A stretch of DNA of 64,000 bases, from the NCBI RefSeq assembly GCF_000787575.1, contig NW_012236516.1, positions 634,338 through 698,337 of the forward strand, written 5' to 3'. This stretch comes from Acytostelium subglobosum LB1 (Eukaryota; Evosea; Eumycetozoa; Acytosteliales; Acytosteliaceae). The notes below the pieces were generated by a model. It did no database searches, was not told the DNA's origin, and saw only the letters and a program-made list of their open reading frames with translations. Made by a program: the position numbers and the translations under genes. Shown one piece after another: positions 45,732 to 58,600 of this stretch; within the stretch, counting starts at the first letter, position 1; every line of letters starts with the position of its first letter.

Positions 45732-47162
45732 TCACCATTCATCAACTACAGCATTGGTACACCAGTTCCATGTTGACTTGTTGATTATTGATGGATGTTG
45801 TTGGATGATTGCGTTGAATTCGCTGATGTTTGGCTTAATTCCAGTTCGTTCAATTTGGTCTCTCAATGTGTTGTAGATGTATTGAGTGCGGTCATTGTCC
45901 TTCAACCATGTACACATTGATTCTGATTTAGTGTCGATCATCTCGATAAAGTCCGTTGTGATGATACTTGTTCGAATGTTGTGCTTTATGATTAATTCAC
46001 AGTTTGATGTCTTGAAGTGTCGAACATGTTGATCAATCGACTTGATGAACTCATCATTATAATCTTCATCTTCAATTCGTCGATGAAAATCTTCAAACTC
46101 GAGCTTATCCAGTTGTCTTGTGATGGCAAATGATGGACATTGAAGGAATCCAATGCTCAGGTTGGTGAGTGTTGATGATGGTGCTGATTGGAATAGGTAT
46201 CGACTGATCTCCTTGTCTTCATCATTCAAAGATTGATTGAACTTGAATGTTCTGAGTGATGATTCGCTCTTGAGATACCTGAGCAGGGCCACCTCGAAAG
46301 TTGTCATATCATGCTCGGTGTAGTCATTGGGGTAGAACTCCAGACTCAGCTCAAGGTAACTGAGTTGGAATGCATTGTTCAAGAGACTGTCAAATAAATC
46401 CTCACAATCTTGAGTGAGGTCATAGCTGAGCCCACCCATGACATCTGTGTCGATCAACTTCAAGCATGTCAAGTTACAGAGTGATGGACTTTCGAGGAGA
46501 TCGTAGAGTGGTTCGATTCCTCTATCTCCAATCGTAGCAGTGTGTAGGACCAGTGATTGGATACGTTCATGTGCCAGTCGTGCCAACTCTTTGGGAAACT
46601 CCTCGTCGTCGTTTGTGGAAATGATCGATGTCAGACTTCCTTGTTTGTTCAAGTCCGATGATAGAAACTCATTGATTTGGTCCAGTTCGGTGGAGAGATG
46701 CTCCAAACTTGTGCTGAGCAGTGATCTGAATGCTGCCAATTCGGTGATACGCTGGAGACGCTCATTCTCGAGTCTCTCCTCCGATGACCTGTATCTTATA
46801 TCTGAGAAGGGATGATGAAATTTACTGATGGTCAGACTACGTAGTGGTCGTTGTACCAGTGAATATCGATTGAATGATGTTGTTGTCATTGTCGTGTCGT
46901 TGTTGCTGACGATGATGTGATGATTGACAACAGCTTGATTGAGTAGATTGTAGATTTGGAAACGTAGTGTATCATTGAGTACTGTTGAGACGAGTTGATG
47001 TGTCTTCCAATTGATGAGTGAGAGTGATAGTCGCCAACGATGTGCCTCCAAACATCTCTTTGGTCTTGATGCTGAATGCCATGCGTAACTAAATATCTTG
47101 AACAATACAATTTGATTGAGTGTCACCTCTCTATCACCATTGTCCTGTTGATATAGCTCCAT
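45732..47162 (-). CDS. LRR-type dictyostelid protein (about 476 aa)
   Basis: One open frame. The first possible ATG (47273) begins with sequence translated from repeat-like leader DNA (SLFIHSFIHFN), so I prefer ATG 47162, MELYQQDNGDREVTLNQIVL. The N-terminal region (FKIFSYAWHSASRPKR, WRLSLSLINWKTHQLVSTVL) has the look of the F-box-like start seen in many dictyostelid repeat proteins. The rest contains irregular leucine-rich strands (LCNLTCLKLIDTDVMGG, LSYLELSLEF, LTNLSIGFLQCPSF). No enzyme motif. Function unknown. Confidence 0.7.
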   Translation of the reverse strand: MELYQQDNGDREVTLNQIVLFKIFSYAWHSASRPKRCLEAHRWRLSLSLINWKTHQLVSTVLNDTLRFQIYNLLNQAVVNHHIIVSNNDTTMTTTSFNRYSLVQRPLRSLTISKFHHPFSDIRYRSSEERLENERLQRITELAAFRSLLSTSLEHLSTELDQINEFLSSDLNKQGSLTSIISTNDDEEFPKELARLAHERIQSLVLHTATIGDRGIEPLYDLLESPSLCNLTCLKLIDTDVMGGLSYDLTQDCEDLFDSLLNNAFQLSYLELSLEFYPNDYTEHDMTTFEVALLRYLKSESSLRTFKFNQSLNDEDKEISRYLFQSAPSSTLTNLSIGFLQCPSFAITRQLDKLEFEDFHRRIEDEDYNDEFIKSIDQHVRHFKTSNCELIIKHNIRTSIITTDFIEMIDTKSESMCTWLKDNDRTQYIYNTLRDQIERTGIKPNISEFNAIIQQHPSIINKSTWNWCTNAVVDEW

Positions 47163-47332
47163 TTTATTTGTTTGAATGATGATGTTGAAGTGAATGAATG
47201 AATGAATGAAAAGTGAGGGAATAGCCCGAATGCGGGAACACGGAAACACTCTCGGTAAAACAGTCGGAAACATTGACCATCTTGTGAATATAATATAATT
47301 TACAATGCTTTAATGAATGAAGATGAAGATGG

Positions 47333-49804
47333 TTATGATTCAAAGTATTCGTTGACGTAGGATTGAAGGAACTCTCGCCTGGTCCTCAAGAACTTTTGAG
47401 CAAACACTGGTGAGTTGAGTACCCATCGCTCGCCATTGATCAACTTGGTCAACAGGAATGACTTGAGCTCCGACTTGGTGAAACTGTGATACTTGGGATA
47501 GGAGGGGCCAAATGACATGATCTCATCCTTGACGCATATCGAAAGATTGTAATGTGTGTCACCGCCATTGATGCGCGTCTTGTCCTTGTCCACCTGCACA
47601 ACGGCAAAGATGTGATTGAAGTTGGACTTGAAGATCGTGGGCGAGATGGGCGTGTCACCCTCCTTGAATATAACAATGACAATGTCGTTGCCCAAGTGTC
47701 GCTTCCTGTCGATCTGCTGTGCGTCGTCGGCTTTGTATGGTATCATCGTTGCAACGTGGTACATGATCTCGTAGCGATTGTTCCAACGCTGGTAGACCGA
47801 GTGCGTGCCTGTGGTATCCTCGCGGATGTCCAGGCCGCCACGATACGCCTTCCAGCCCTTGAGCGTCACTCGCTCACCCAGCAGATCCAGGAACTCCTGG
47901 TACTGCTTGCTGAACGGCTCATGATTGGCGTAGATCTCGTTCTCCTCAGTCTGGCCATCGCGGCAGTACAAAACGCCAAACTTGAAGTTGCGCTGCACGT
48001 TGTTCTTGGACTCAAAGTCGAGAAGGTGCACCAGCATGCTCTCGTCCTTAACCTCCTTGATGTTGAAGTTCTGGTATTGAGGACGCGCCTTCTTGAGCAT
48101 CTTGACCATGTCTTTGGCCGAGACCTCTCGTGTCTTGGACAGAATGAAACGCAGGCGCTCGTCGCCATCCTGCGTGCGGATAATGTACAACAACTCCAAG
48201 TCGCCGCTGTCCACCACGAGATAGCTGCACACCGATATGGCGATGGGTGCCTTGTCCGAGCCCTTGCTCACACCCAGGAATGTCAGATGATTGCGCTCCA
48301 AGAAGTCCTCCTTGAAGAACAGCTCGTCGTTGCCAGTGTCCTTGACGACAAAGTGTGCGAGGTCGGGCAGGTCCTTGATCGTGCTGCCCGCATCCGTCTT
48401 GAAGCCTCTGATTTGCTGGATGAAGTGGCAACAGAGCTGCGCTGCGCGGTCCTGGTCATAGCGCTCCCACTCCACGGCAGTCTCAGTGTCACCATGCTGC
48501 TGCAGTGAGGGCACTAGTGACAGGGGGATGCTGTTGGACGAGGTGGATGGTGTGGACGACTGCAACTTGTAGAATTTGTTGACGCGATCGATTGATGGAT
48601 TGGGCACTTGCTGCTGCTCCTGCTCGGCGCCCGTCAGCTGTGGGTCGGACTGTGAGCGACCCTTCCTGCCAGCGGGCAACAAAGGATTGGAACGCGACTT
48701 TTCCGAGCCACGCAAGCCGCTCAGCCATCCATCGGGCGACTTGGGACGGGCCGAGTCAAATGCCGCTGATTGAGGCGGGGTGTTTGGAGACACGACCGTA
48801 ACATTGCTTGCATCGCTATCCGAGCTGCCATCATCGCTGACCTGTAGTCGCACTCTCTTCTTCTCGCCATAGTCGCTGGAGGCGCCATTCTTGCTGGAGC
48901 CACTGCTGCTGCTGCTGCTGCTGCCAAACATCTTCTTGCTCAGCGCTGGGTCCATCTTGATAAAGTGCTCGCACTCATTCTGTGTGAAGCAGTTCTTGGC
49001 ATCACGAACGCTCAGCGCCACGATGAACAACTTCTGACTATCGGTAATATTCTGTACAAACTCCTTCAGTATCGTCAACTTGGAGAGAACTTCCCAAATG
49101 AGTCCGTCCATCTGTGATCTGAATTCTCTAAGCTTGGGATACAAGCTCAGGCATGATGGTAATGGTCTTGGTATATATCCTGCACCCTTTGGATATTCTT
49201 TAAGTATCTATTATATGTTTGTTTGTTGTGAACGAATGAGTAGGTGAGTGATTGAGTTCGGGAAGTGTGTTTCCTGCGGCCACAGAAGTGTTTCCGCGTG
49301 TGTTTCCGCGTGTGGCTGCGGAAACATATTTTTTGGAAACTGGAAACATACCTTTGAGAGCGCGATCAACACCTGGCAAGATGACCTCTTAGTGTTCAAC
49401 TCGTCCAATGTGAATATGCTGGTGATCTCGGCTTCGGCAGCCTCGATACCAATAATAATGCAAGGGATTACGGAGGAGAGCAGCTGCTTGAGCTCCGTCC
49501 TTCGTTCCTCCTCCGACAGTACTGCGCCGCCAAGGTTATTGCTCGAAACCTCTGGCGATATATTATTCCTTGATGATACAGCAGTGGCCATTATATCAAG
49601 TTGTCTTCTCTCCCTCTTCTGTCTGGCGTAAGCGACACTATTGAATCCCTTGGACTTGATTACAAAGTATTGGGTCCTCTTTGCTGCTGCTGTTGTTGCT
49701 GCTGTAGTTGTTTTCGTTGTTGTTAGAATTGTATCTTGACTGACTACTCTCTTTAACATTGCAGTAGTTGTTGTTGTGTCATTATTATTATTGGTGGACG
49801 ACAT
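47333..49804 (-). CDS. RapGAP-domain protein (about 775 aa)
   Basis: Exon 1 (49804-49352) and exon 2 (49207-47333) join in phase 0 (ALSK then ILKEYPKG). The first 150 residues have Thr/Asn runs and helices. Middle residues about 240-370 are Ser-rich and disordered. The C-terminal 300 residues are a Rap/Ran-GAP catalytic domain: NFKFGVLYCRDGQTEENEIY, then FLDLLGERVTLKGWKAYRGG, then the key stretch RKRHLGNDIVIVIFKEGD, whose Asn is the catalytic 'Asn thumb' of Rap GAPs, and FNHIFAVVQVDKD. It should speed GTP hydrolysis by Rap1, which in dictyostelids controls adhesion and cell polarity. ATG 49804 is the first usable start. The GC content of the GAP exon is higher than in neighbours. Confidence 0.9.
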
Positions 49805-52043
49805 GTTTGAATGATTGGACGACACATCAAAGTCAGTCAACAGACAGACAGACAGACGACAATAAAGTATATGAATGAATGAATGTAGTTATAAATAATA
49901 CTATCTCTATATCTCTGTCTGAAGGTATTAAGTAGTAGTAGTAGTATGTGTTGATTGAATGGCAATGAGTGATTGATGGGATGGGTGTAGTATATATTAA
50001 GGCAATGATTGTTATCCAGTCGCGCTGGATTGGAAGTCGGGTTTTTGTTGGATTGTTATCCGTTGAGCACACACATGATATCGGAATGCACAACGAATAT
50101 GTTCCAAGAGGTGCATGATCATTGATCATCAATCATGGATTATGGATTATGGATTATAGAGGTGGTGGGGAGGGAAGTGAAGTGAAGTTGAGATTGAGAT
50201 TGGTTGGTGGAGTGGGAGGGGTAGTCGGGCGTGAATCATTGCCATCACTCTCATACCATTACCCCTACCACTCGACTTAGTGCTGGAGCCACTACACTAC
50301 TCTACTGTTACTGCCATTGCCATTGACAACTCCTTTGTTGTTGTTATTGTTATTGTTGTTGTTGTTGCACAAACACACACACATACCAAACTTGTCTCTC
50401 TAGATAGAGTTGCCAACTAACTCTTTGTTTGTTGTTGTTTGATGAAACTGATCATCAAACATATGCTGAAACAACAATCATCATCATCATCATCAACATC
50501 ATCATATAATACATTCAACCAACCAGTCAGTGTCAGTCGACTAACACACGCTCACTCCTTTCCTCTATCTCATCCCGTGATTATTTGAATGGATTGAGTG
50601 TGTGTGTGTGTGTGTGTGTGATTGATCAGGTGGTGTTGACGAGTGTGGTAATTAAACAAACAATCAGCACCAATAAAGGGAAGAGGGGAGATGGAGATTG
50701 AGAGGGAAAGTCGGTAATAATACGATATGTCAATGTTGTGTGTGTGTATGTGTAGTGATGAATGAATGGATGGGTGGTGTGGAGGTGTGGAAGTGGAGGG
50801 GAAAGATGGATGGGTGGATGGTTGACAGCCACTCCAGCGTCACTCTAAATCACTCAATCTATATCTAAAGGTAATCTCGTCAGTTCTGTCATTATACAAC
50901 AACTAACTTAATTTGTAGACGACAGAACAATGTATAATGAATGAATGAATGAAATGAATGAGGTGGACGGATGGATTGAAGGGGTGATATGTGGTATTAG
51001 GTCGGTCGGTCCCTGTTTGTCTCTCTGTCTGTCTATCGGTCGGGATAGTTTGATTGATTGATGGATGAGGTGGCATTATGTGTTGTGTGATTTAAGTGAT
51101 GATTTAACAAAGAATCGAAGATGATGAAGTTGTTGTGGAGCTTGAACTTGTAGAATGTATACCTGTTGTTGTCCTTTCGTTGTTGTTATTGGTTGAAGTT
51201 ATCGTACTACTACTACTTCATCCAAAAAGTGCCTATCGCCAATAGATTAGACTTTAAAATGATTGAGTGAGTGATATAAATAATAAATATATAATATATT
51301 ATACAATATTGTTACAGTTACAGTTACAGTATGTATATAAGTGAATGTTTGAATGAATGAATTAATTGATGAATGTTGCTGTTGTTGTAACAATGCAAAT
51401 GAGCGCAGTTATTCAGCAAAGACTAAGAGGGAGCATTGCTTACCCCTTTGATCAGATTTTGGGCTAGCCCATTTTTGAAACGGCTACACCAAACATTGTG
51501 TTGGGTGTTGGGCGAACATCTCAACTTTGGTAAATAAATGATCATAATGTTGTTTGACAGTTGACAAGTTGTTTTCAAATAACATCATATAACAACAAGA
51601 TATTACTTGTCCTTGTACCCCCATAATTGATCGTTTAAGTCTAAAGTAAGACGGGATATTATCCAATGGTATCCAATGGTAAGGGCCATTATAACTCAAG
51701 GTAGTTCCCAGAAAATGATTGTATTGACAACTTTGTAATGGGCTGGTTGAGCCCAACAATAGGCCATCTCACCAATTATTATATATCTAGATTTAAAGAT
51801 ATAATTGGTGATGATGAATATTGTTGATTCGATTATGAATGACAAACTAATTCAATTGAAGATGGAGAAGTTCGCCAAACTTGAACCATGAATGAGCGAA
51901 ATACACGAATTGTTAATCAAATCAAATCAATTTATAACATTTTGATAGATAGATAGATAGAAAGAGAGATAGATAATAACAACAAACAACAGGTTTAATG
52001 CACCTAGGTCTCTCTCATATTCTAGCTAGCTAACCAAAACAAC
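49805..52043. other. Gene-poor interval of simple repeats
   Basis: Contains the RapGAP promoter side. Seen here: TAG and TTG triplet runs, a hairpin ATCCAG-TCGCG-CTGGAT near 50014-50030, GGATTAT repeats (50139-50160), (TTG)n near 50337-50366, (CATCAT)n near 50478-50500, (GT)n near 50600-50620, AATGAATG near 50939-50960, and an inverted TCATTATACA/TGTATAATGA pair near 50887-50940. A minus-strand frame at 51484-51759 (91 codons, no ATG start; includes VKQHYDHLFTKVEMF) may be an old gene fragment. No gene is supported. Confidence 0.4.
51770..51810. repeat. 10-bp perfect inverted repeat
   Basis: CACCAATTAT (51770-51779) and ATAATTGGTG (51801-51810) around a 21-nt AT-rich loop, 230 bp upstream of the RPC11 start. 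It could be a regulatory palindrome or a hairpin. Confidence 0.45.
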
Positions 52044-52444
52044 ATGTTGTTCTGTCCATCATGTGCTAATATGTTGCTCGTAGAGAATGGTGACATGGGC
52101 GTAAGGTTCTACTGTCCAACCTGTCCCTACATCTTCAACATCAACAACAAGGTCGTATCAAAGGTGCCTCTCAGAAGGAAGCAGATCGAGACCGATGTCT
52201 TTGGTGGTGATGAGGCTTGGCTCACATCTGCACAGACCGATAGTAAGTGATTGTTAAGATCGCTCATTCATTTCATTCATGTTCAGTCACTAACTAAATC
52301 GCGACACATTCAATAGTATATTGCCCATCATGTAAAGAGAGAAAGAGATGTTATCTAATGGATATTCAGGTGCAACCTATTGACGAACCAAAGACAACAT
52401 ACTACAAGTGTATACACTGTTCAGCGAGGTGGAAACAGCAGTAG
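52044..52444 (+). CDS. RNA polymerase III subunit RPC11 (POLR3K) homologue (108 aa)
   Basis: Exons 52044-52242 and 52317-52444 join in phase 1. The N-terminal zinc ribbon has MLFCPSCANMLLVENG and FYCPTCPYIF (two C-x2-C). The C-terminal TFIIS-like ribbon has YCPSCKERKRCYLMDIQVQ, then the catalytic-hairpin acidic pair in IDEPKTTYYKC and CIHCSARWK. RPC11 gives Pol III its RNA-cleavage and termination/reinitiation ability. Length (108) is the same as in human and close to yeast (110). The gene stands alone on the plus strand between a gene-poor interval and the convergent RdRP gene. Confidence 0.96.
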
Positions 52445-52670
52445 CATGCGCGAGCTAGATACTCATGGAGCGACATCAATCATTCAATCAATCAATCACA
52501 CGCGAGTGTATACACGACGAACTAAGCAAGCCAAGCGAGTATAATATGGATATGAACTCTCACGCATGATGCGTGTGCACGAGCACAAGAACAAAGCAAG
52601 AGTCAAGAGTCAAGATCGGTCAAGACGAGTTCGCAAATCCTCCCTTTATATTACAAGCTAGCTAGGACTG

Positions 52671-55600
52671 CTAGACTGTCTGCTTGGCAGCATTAAACAT
52701 GTTGACTGTTTCGAGTCCCAACTTCCAGAACTGCTCGGTGAAGGCAAGCGTGTCGTGGCTTGAAGGCATGTCACACCTCATCTCCAACTCAATCTTCTCG
52801 GCGTAGAGATCACCAGTGTTGCGATACTCTTTGATCGTGTGCACAGAGAGCGTCAGGTTGTACTTGGACATTGGATGGCGTGCTGGCGGATGGTACACCA
52901 CCACGTTGAAGTGATGGCGTATGAGGAAGATGTTGGACAGGAACTCCTTGCTGATTTCAATGGGAGCCAGTCGGCCATCGGCATTGTTCTCACGTCGCTT
53001 GGCAATGTCCTTGGACTCATACTCATTGAGTGAGTTGCTCTCCTTCTGTAGCTCGCGCTTTGATTGAATGCAGAAGCGCACATCTAGATGTTGCGCGTCT
53101 GGTCTTGGGGCCAGGTTCGTGGTGAGGTCGCAGACGAACCAGTTGACGCCCTGGTTCTTGATGACGTGTGGCGGCTGCAGATCTGAGCGAACGGCCACCT
53201 TGAACTCGGGCACGTTGGTATCGTTGCCCTTGCAGCAGAGTATGAACTCCTCTTCCTTTGCTTTGGCCAGGCGCTTGTGGTTGATGTCTCGGCGCCAACC
53301 TCGCGCCTCAAACATCTTGTGGATCTGGTCGGCATTGTATTGCGCCATGTGTGTGTAGAACGAGCTCTTGGGGAGCTTGGTCTTGTTCTTCTTGCGACCT
53401 TCGTCCAGCTCATCATTGTTGGATCGCTCAATCTTGCGCATAGACGTCGTGACCTTCTTGCGCCTGACCCTCATCTCCTCTTCGTCCTCGCAGGCGTCCA
53501 AGTCAAAGTTGCGCTCTTCCAGGTTCAGGTTGCGCTTGCGCGACTTGGCGATGGCCTTTTGAAGCTCATCAATGGTCATCTCGGCGCTCTCATACGGGCA
53601 GTTGAACAGGTATATATGTCCGAGGCGCACAAAGCACATCTTCTTGCCGTACCTCTTCTCGTCGTCGTATCGTCGGCACATCTCCATCTGCTGCCAGATC
53701 ACCTTTTGGTACTCCAGCTTGGCGTTTTGCAACTGCGGGTCCATGTCGTCAGTGCCAGCATGATGGACAAAGAGGTCATCATCGTCCTCATTGCTCTTGA
53801 GCACGCCCTGCATCTTGGGGTTCTTGAGTGAGTGCTGGATGTTGGTCGCCTTCATGCGCTCCTTGCACACCTTGACCAGGCTCAGCGTGTCGTTGATGCT
53901 CTTGCTGCTCTTGTACAGCAACACCGTGCCGCCACCCACCACGTGCTTCTTGACGTTGTGCAGTGGTATGTTGGTCATGTCCGATGAGATCGAGTGGAAT
54001 TGGTCCATCGCCTGCTGTATGTTGGCCGGCTCGCCACTGATCTTCACCTGGAGACATCCACGACGCGCCGGGTAAATGGTGATCTTTACCAAACACTCTG
54101 TTGCTATCTTGGTCTCGATGTATGCTTCGTTGCCGCGGATGTGTCGCGAGACCATCTTGTCCAGATTGATGATCTTCTTCTTCTCGTAGAGACATCGCTT
54201 GAGGAACACCTCGATGCGCCCAGAGGAAGCCAGGGTGTGATGGGCGATCGTAAAGATCTCCTGTAGGAAGACGGTGTAGGTGCAGTGCTCGTCCTCCATG
54301 GATGGGTTGATGTCCAGTGATGGCACGCGCTCGCTGTCCAGTGGGCACATAAGTCGGATGTGATCACCTTTGTCTTTCTGGCGCAGTACACGTGCAAAAC
54401 GCTTAGAGTAATGTTTGAAGAACTTGATGAGGTAGTAGCCGAGGTCAGGGCTGGGAGAACGATCAAGTAGCTCACTCCACCACTCCACACTCTTGTTGTC
54501 ATTGGGTTCATCCAGGTTGATCTTGGACAGGTCGATCTTTTTCTTCTCGCGGAAGAACTCAATCACCATCCAGATGAGTGACCAGGTCTTGAGGTTGCGC
54601 GACTTTGTCTGATTCATCTGTTTGATCAGGAGGCCAGTCTCGCGGCCCCATCGAATCACAACGTACAGCACCTGGAAGATCATCGGGTTGCTATCGAATA
54701 TGTTGCACATCATCGCCGTCTTGCGAATTCCATTGCTGTCCACAGAGATGTCGCAGTCCAACTTATTCAATTGGAATCGAACGATTGGAACGGCAGTGTT
54801 CTTGACATACTCCACATTCTCGGCGGATGTGTGGATACGCATGTTGTTGGCCACTTCCCCTACCTTTGCCTTGTCCTCAGTGTTCTGACAATACTCGATA
54901 CTCTCGGCAAATGATCTGCTGCTCTTGAGCATCACCTCGATCTGTTTGAGTGCTGGGTCATGGTCTTCGGGCACATCCTCCGAGCCCTGACCTGTCTGGG
55001 TACCTGCAATGTTGCGTAGGTAGAGATCCAGGTCAGACTGCGATGGATCAAAGAGCATGAGCGATGACGAGCCAAACAGTAGCACATTGGAGTTGGAGAA
55101 TTGGACGCCTCCCTCCCGGCGGAAAAGTAGCATCATGTCGTTGATCATTTGGATGCGCTCAGAATAGCCGCGCATCAGCGGCAGCTGATTCTCCTCTACA
55201 AACTCAATGATGCTCTGTGACAGGTAGTCAGGCTTCTCGTGGCCCTTCTTGAGCTGTCGCTTGGCCTGGAAACACTTGACGATCCAGTAGAATGATAGTG
55301 CGTGGTCTGTTTCCACATCGCTGTGCGACACATGGTACCAAGCTGCCACCTTGCGTTCAATCGCATCGTTTGAGCCGCGTAGCTTCTCCTCGAGCTCTCG
55401 TCCAGGGAACTCGCGCAGGAACTCATCCTTAAACAATTGATGAATGCGTTGGTAGTTCATTCTGATCTCATCGACCAGTAGCTGATGGTAGCGGAAAGAG
55501 TTGATTGTCTCCTTGATGAACTCGACCAGGATGTCCTCCTCCTTCTCAATGTCATATTGATTGAGCAGTGACTTGACTTGGTTCTTGTAGCGCTGGTAGT

Positions 55601-58600
55601 TGACCTTGGCGTCGTCCATGTATTGGGTATATCCTTCGACCAATCGCGACTCATCCACATAGGTGTCGGGGATGAACTGGGGCACAGCCTTGAGCACTGA
55701 TGCACCCTGGAACAGCGTGCCCAACACCTTCTTGGACTCCCAGTAGGTCTTGCGCGGCATCTGACTCTCCATGAAGTGTGGGTACTGAGTGAAGTTGTCC
55801 AGGAGGTCGGGTCCAGTTACCTCTTCGGGCACCTTGCCATGGATGCCCGTCTTGACGGCGTCCACCTCGATAAAGTGCTGCTTGGCCAGATTGATGCACA
55901 GGGGGTCCTTTGGCGAGAGCTTGTCACAAAGAGCCATGTGACTGAGAGCGATCTTGCCCAGTGCACCCTTTGTGATGTTGGCCAGATATTGTTCGACCAA
56001 CTCCTTGCGCGTTCCTTGATACTTCTCCTCGGGCGCCGGAGGTAGGTTCTCGCCAAGATAGGCCTCAAACTCAGTCACATAGTTGACCATCTCTGTGTCG
56101 AAGCAGACAAAGTAACGATCACCGTCCAGGTCACTGCCTGAGCACTGCTTGAAGTTGGGCACATCGCCATGTTGGGAGAATGCGATCACGTCCAGGTAGA
56201 CGTGTTGGAGCTCGGGCACGTCCACAGCCTCGAGCACTCGGACATCTCCAGGGTGTAGACAGGGGTTCTTGCACACGAGGATCTTGCCCTCGATCACCTT
56301 CTTTGTTCCATCTGGATTTGAGATCTGCACAAACACCTGATTGGCCTTGAGTTGGCTCGACTCATCAGAGATGCCCATCAATGTACGCGCACTCTCAATA
56401 GGGATGAAGCACTTGTCCTGTATCTTGTCCAACTTCTTCATGTAGCAACATTGTAGCGCGCTGCCAATCAGCGGGTCGTTCACGGCCAGGTCGACCTCGT
56501 CCAGCGCGTTGTCTAGCCATGACAATCCGGACAGGATCTCCTTGCTCACCTTTTGATCGTGGAACATGTTGGCCAACTTGGTCAGTGCGCGCTGTTGCAG
56601 CTCGATGAAGTAGCCGTCGGGCACTCCAAGACCACTCAGCAGCACGATGACCTGGCGATTGAGGTAGCAGGTCTTGGGGCCACTCACACTAATCACCTCG
56701 ATGATGCGATCGTGTATTTGGTCCGGGTTGGACGGGAACTTCCGCATACTCTTGCGCATGTACACGCCCTCTTTGATGGTGGGGTGCACTGACAACACAC
56801 CCTTGTTGCCACCTATTCTGATCTGGAAGGCTGTGGTCGACTCTGGGTAGTTGCCCTCCTCGCACACACGTCTGGCAGTGTACTGTCCAATGTATCCAAC
56901 ACCCTCAGTGAAGTTATGTTCGATGCCATCGGGGGCTTTATGCAGAATGTCCGCCACGCCCTCGTGGTAGTCCTTAGGGTCGACGGGGATGGTGGGAGTG
57001 GTGGCGGGGAAGACCAAAGATATACATCGCAGAGCCTTGCGTGCGCTTTCAAACGTAGAGTCCTCTCCAATGAGCGATTGGCGTATGTCTCTGAGTGTGG
57101 CATCGACGTCGGCACCATCCTCCACGCAGTAGAACCAAGACATATAGCTGCGAGCTTGTGAGCTGCTGTTGCCAAGGTAGTAGAACACGCCAAAGCCTGT
57201 TACGCGGATTCCATGAGTCAGTACATCACGGTAATACTCTACGAGCAGATCTTGATAGTCGACCATGCGGAACTGGAGGTCTTCTTCAGTGAATTGGACA
57301 GTCATGAAGCGATCGCTGTCATAGAGGCGGACACATCTGTTGCCAAGTTGAATGCGTGGCGGGTTAAAGACCACGCGGGATGGTGTCACGTAGGCACTCT
57401 TGATCATCACATGGTTCATTGGTATGTCTATGGGGCTGAGCTTGGGGAGGAGGGACAGGTCCATTCTCACCAAGCTATCGTATGACTCGAATTCCTGGAG
57501 TTCGAGTGCATGGTCCACCAGATAGTTCACTGCGTACATGTTGCCATCTGCAAACTCCTTGGCCATTCGATCAAATATCGCCTGTGGCACTACCGTCTTT
57601 CCGAAGCCAGTGTACTTGTTGCTGATGGTGTGTGCGGGGCCAAGGCGTTAGTCATTGTCCATTGACATTGATAGATTGATAGAGGTGTAGGGACATACCT
57701 TCGCAGTACAGCAAAGAGGTAGCAGAGGTGCGCATTGTGAGTGATGGCGACTGGTTCTTGCGATGAGCTGGCCAGTAAGTGTTTGCTGGCTGGCTGATGG
57801 TAGATTGAGATGTCATTGATCGATGCCATGAAGTATGGTATGTTGAGGGCTGTGACCAGGGGATCGACCTGGAACTGATTGAGTTGGAAGCGATAGACGA
57901 AGCTATTCTCGAGGAATGGATGGTGGCGTCGGTCCTGTCGCTCGGCCACATTCTCTCGTCCGTTCTTGTCATAACCAGACACGATGACAATTGGCGGTCG
58001 TTTGACGATAAGGTAGAGTGACTGGTACTGCTTGTCGATGGGATCGCAATCATACAGACAGAAGCTGTCAAAGTTCTCCTTCTTAAACTGGAACTTGCAG
58101 TCGGCCCAGTTCACCTCGAGCATTCGCTCGTCTGGCTCGTACGACAGGTCGGCCTGGCCAATCTCTTTGGTAACCACAAACGTGGTCGGGTTGGTGAAGT
58201 TGCCGCAGGAGAAGTAGAGGTCAAAGGCCTCCGATGGGGGCTTGCGTCCCTTTACAATCGGAGCATCATCAATGGATTGATTGGAGTGATTCATTGATTG
58301 ATCGTTGTTGTTGTTGGGGTCTACAAGTTGATCCTGAGCCTCGGTCTCGACTCCAGCCTCAGGGAGATTGGCCTCGACCTCGATGGTTGGGATGTTGAGG
58401 TAGGCTGGAGGGTTGATCTTGGCCCACCAACCTTTGGTCGCATATAGACTCTCGATCAGATAGTTGATTGAGTCGTGGTTACTCTCGAGGCCAATGACGT
58501 ACTCCTTGTGCCTCTTGAGGTATCGCCTCGACTCTTGTGTACTGATGATCAATTGATTGAATACGATGTTCTTGTCCAACTTGTCTCGCAGCACACGATC

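Noticed and set aside
47552-48508. 318-codon plus-strand frame
   Set aside because: Antisense to the RapGAP exon; its openness follows from GC-rich codons of the real gene and its translation is Val/Leu-rich without domain features.
53277-54348. Several 90-190-codon frames on both strands within the RdRP fusion exon
   Set aside because: Shadow frames of the long fusion exon; translations are low-quality Arg/Ser/Leu mixtures.
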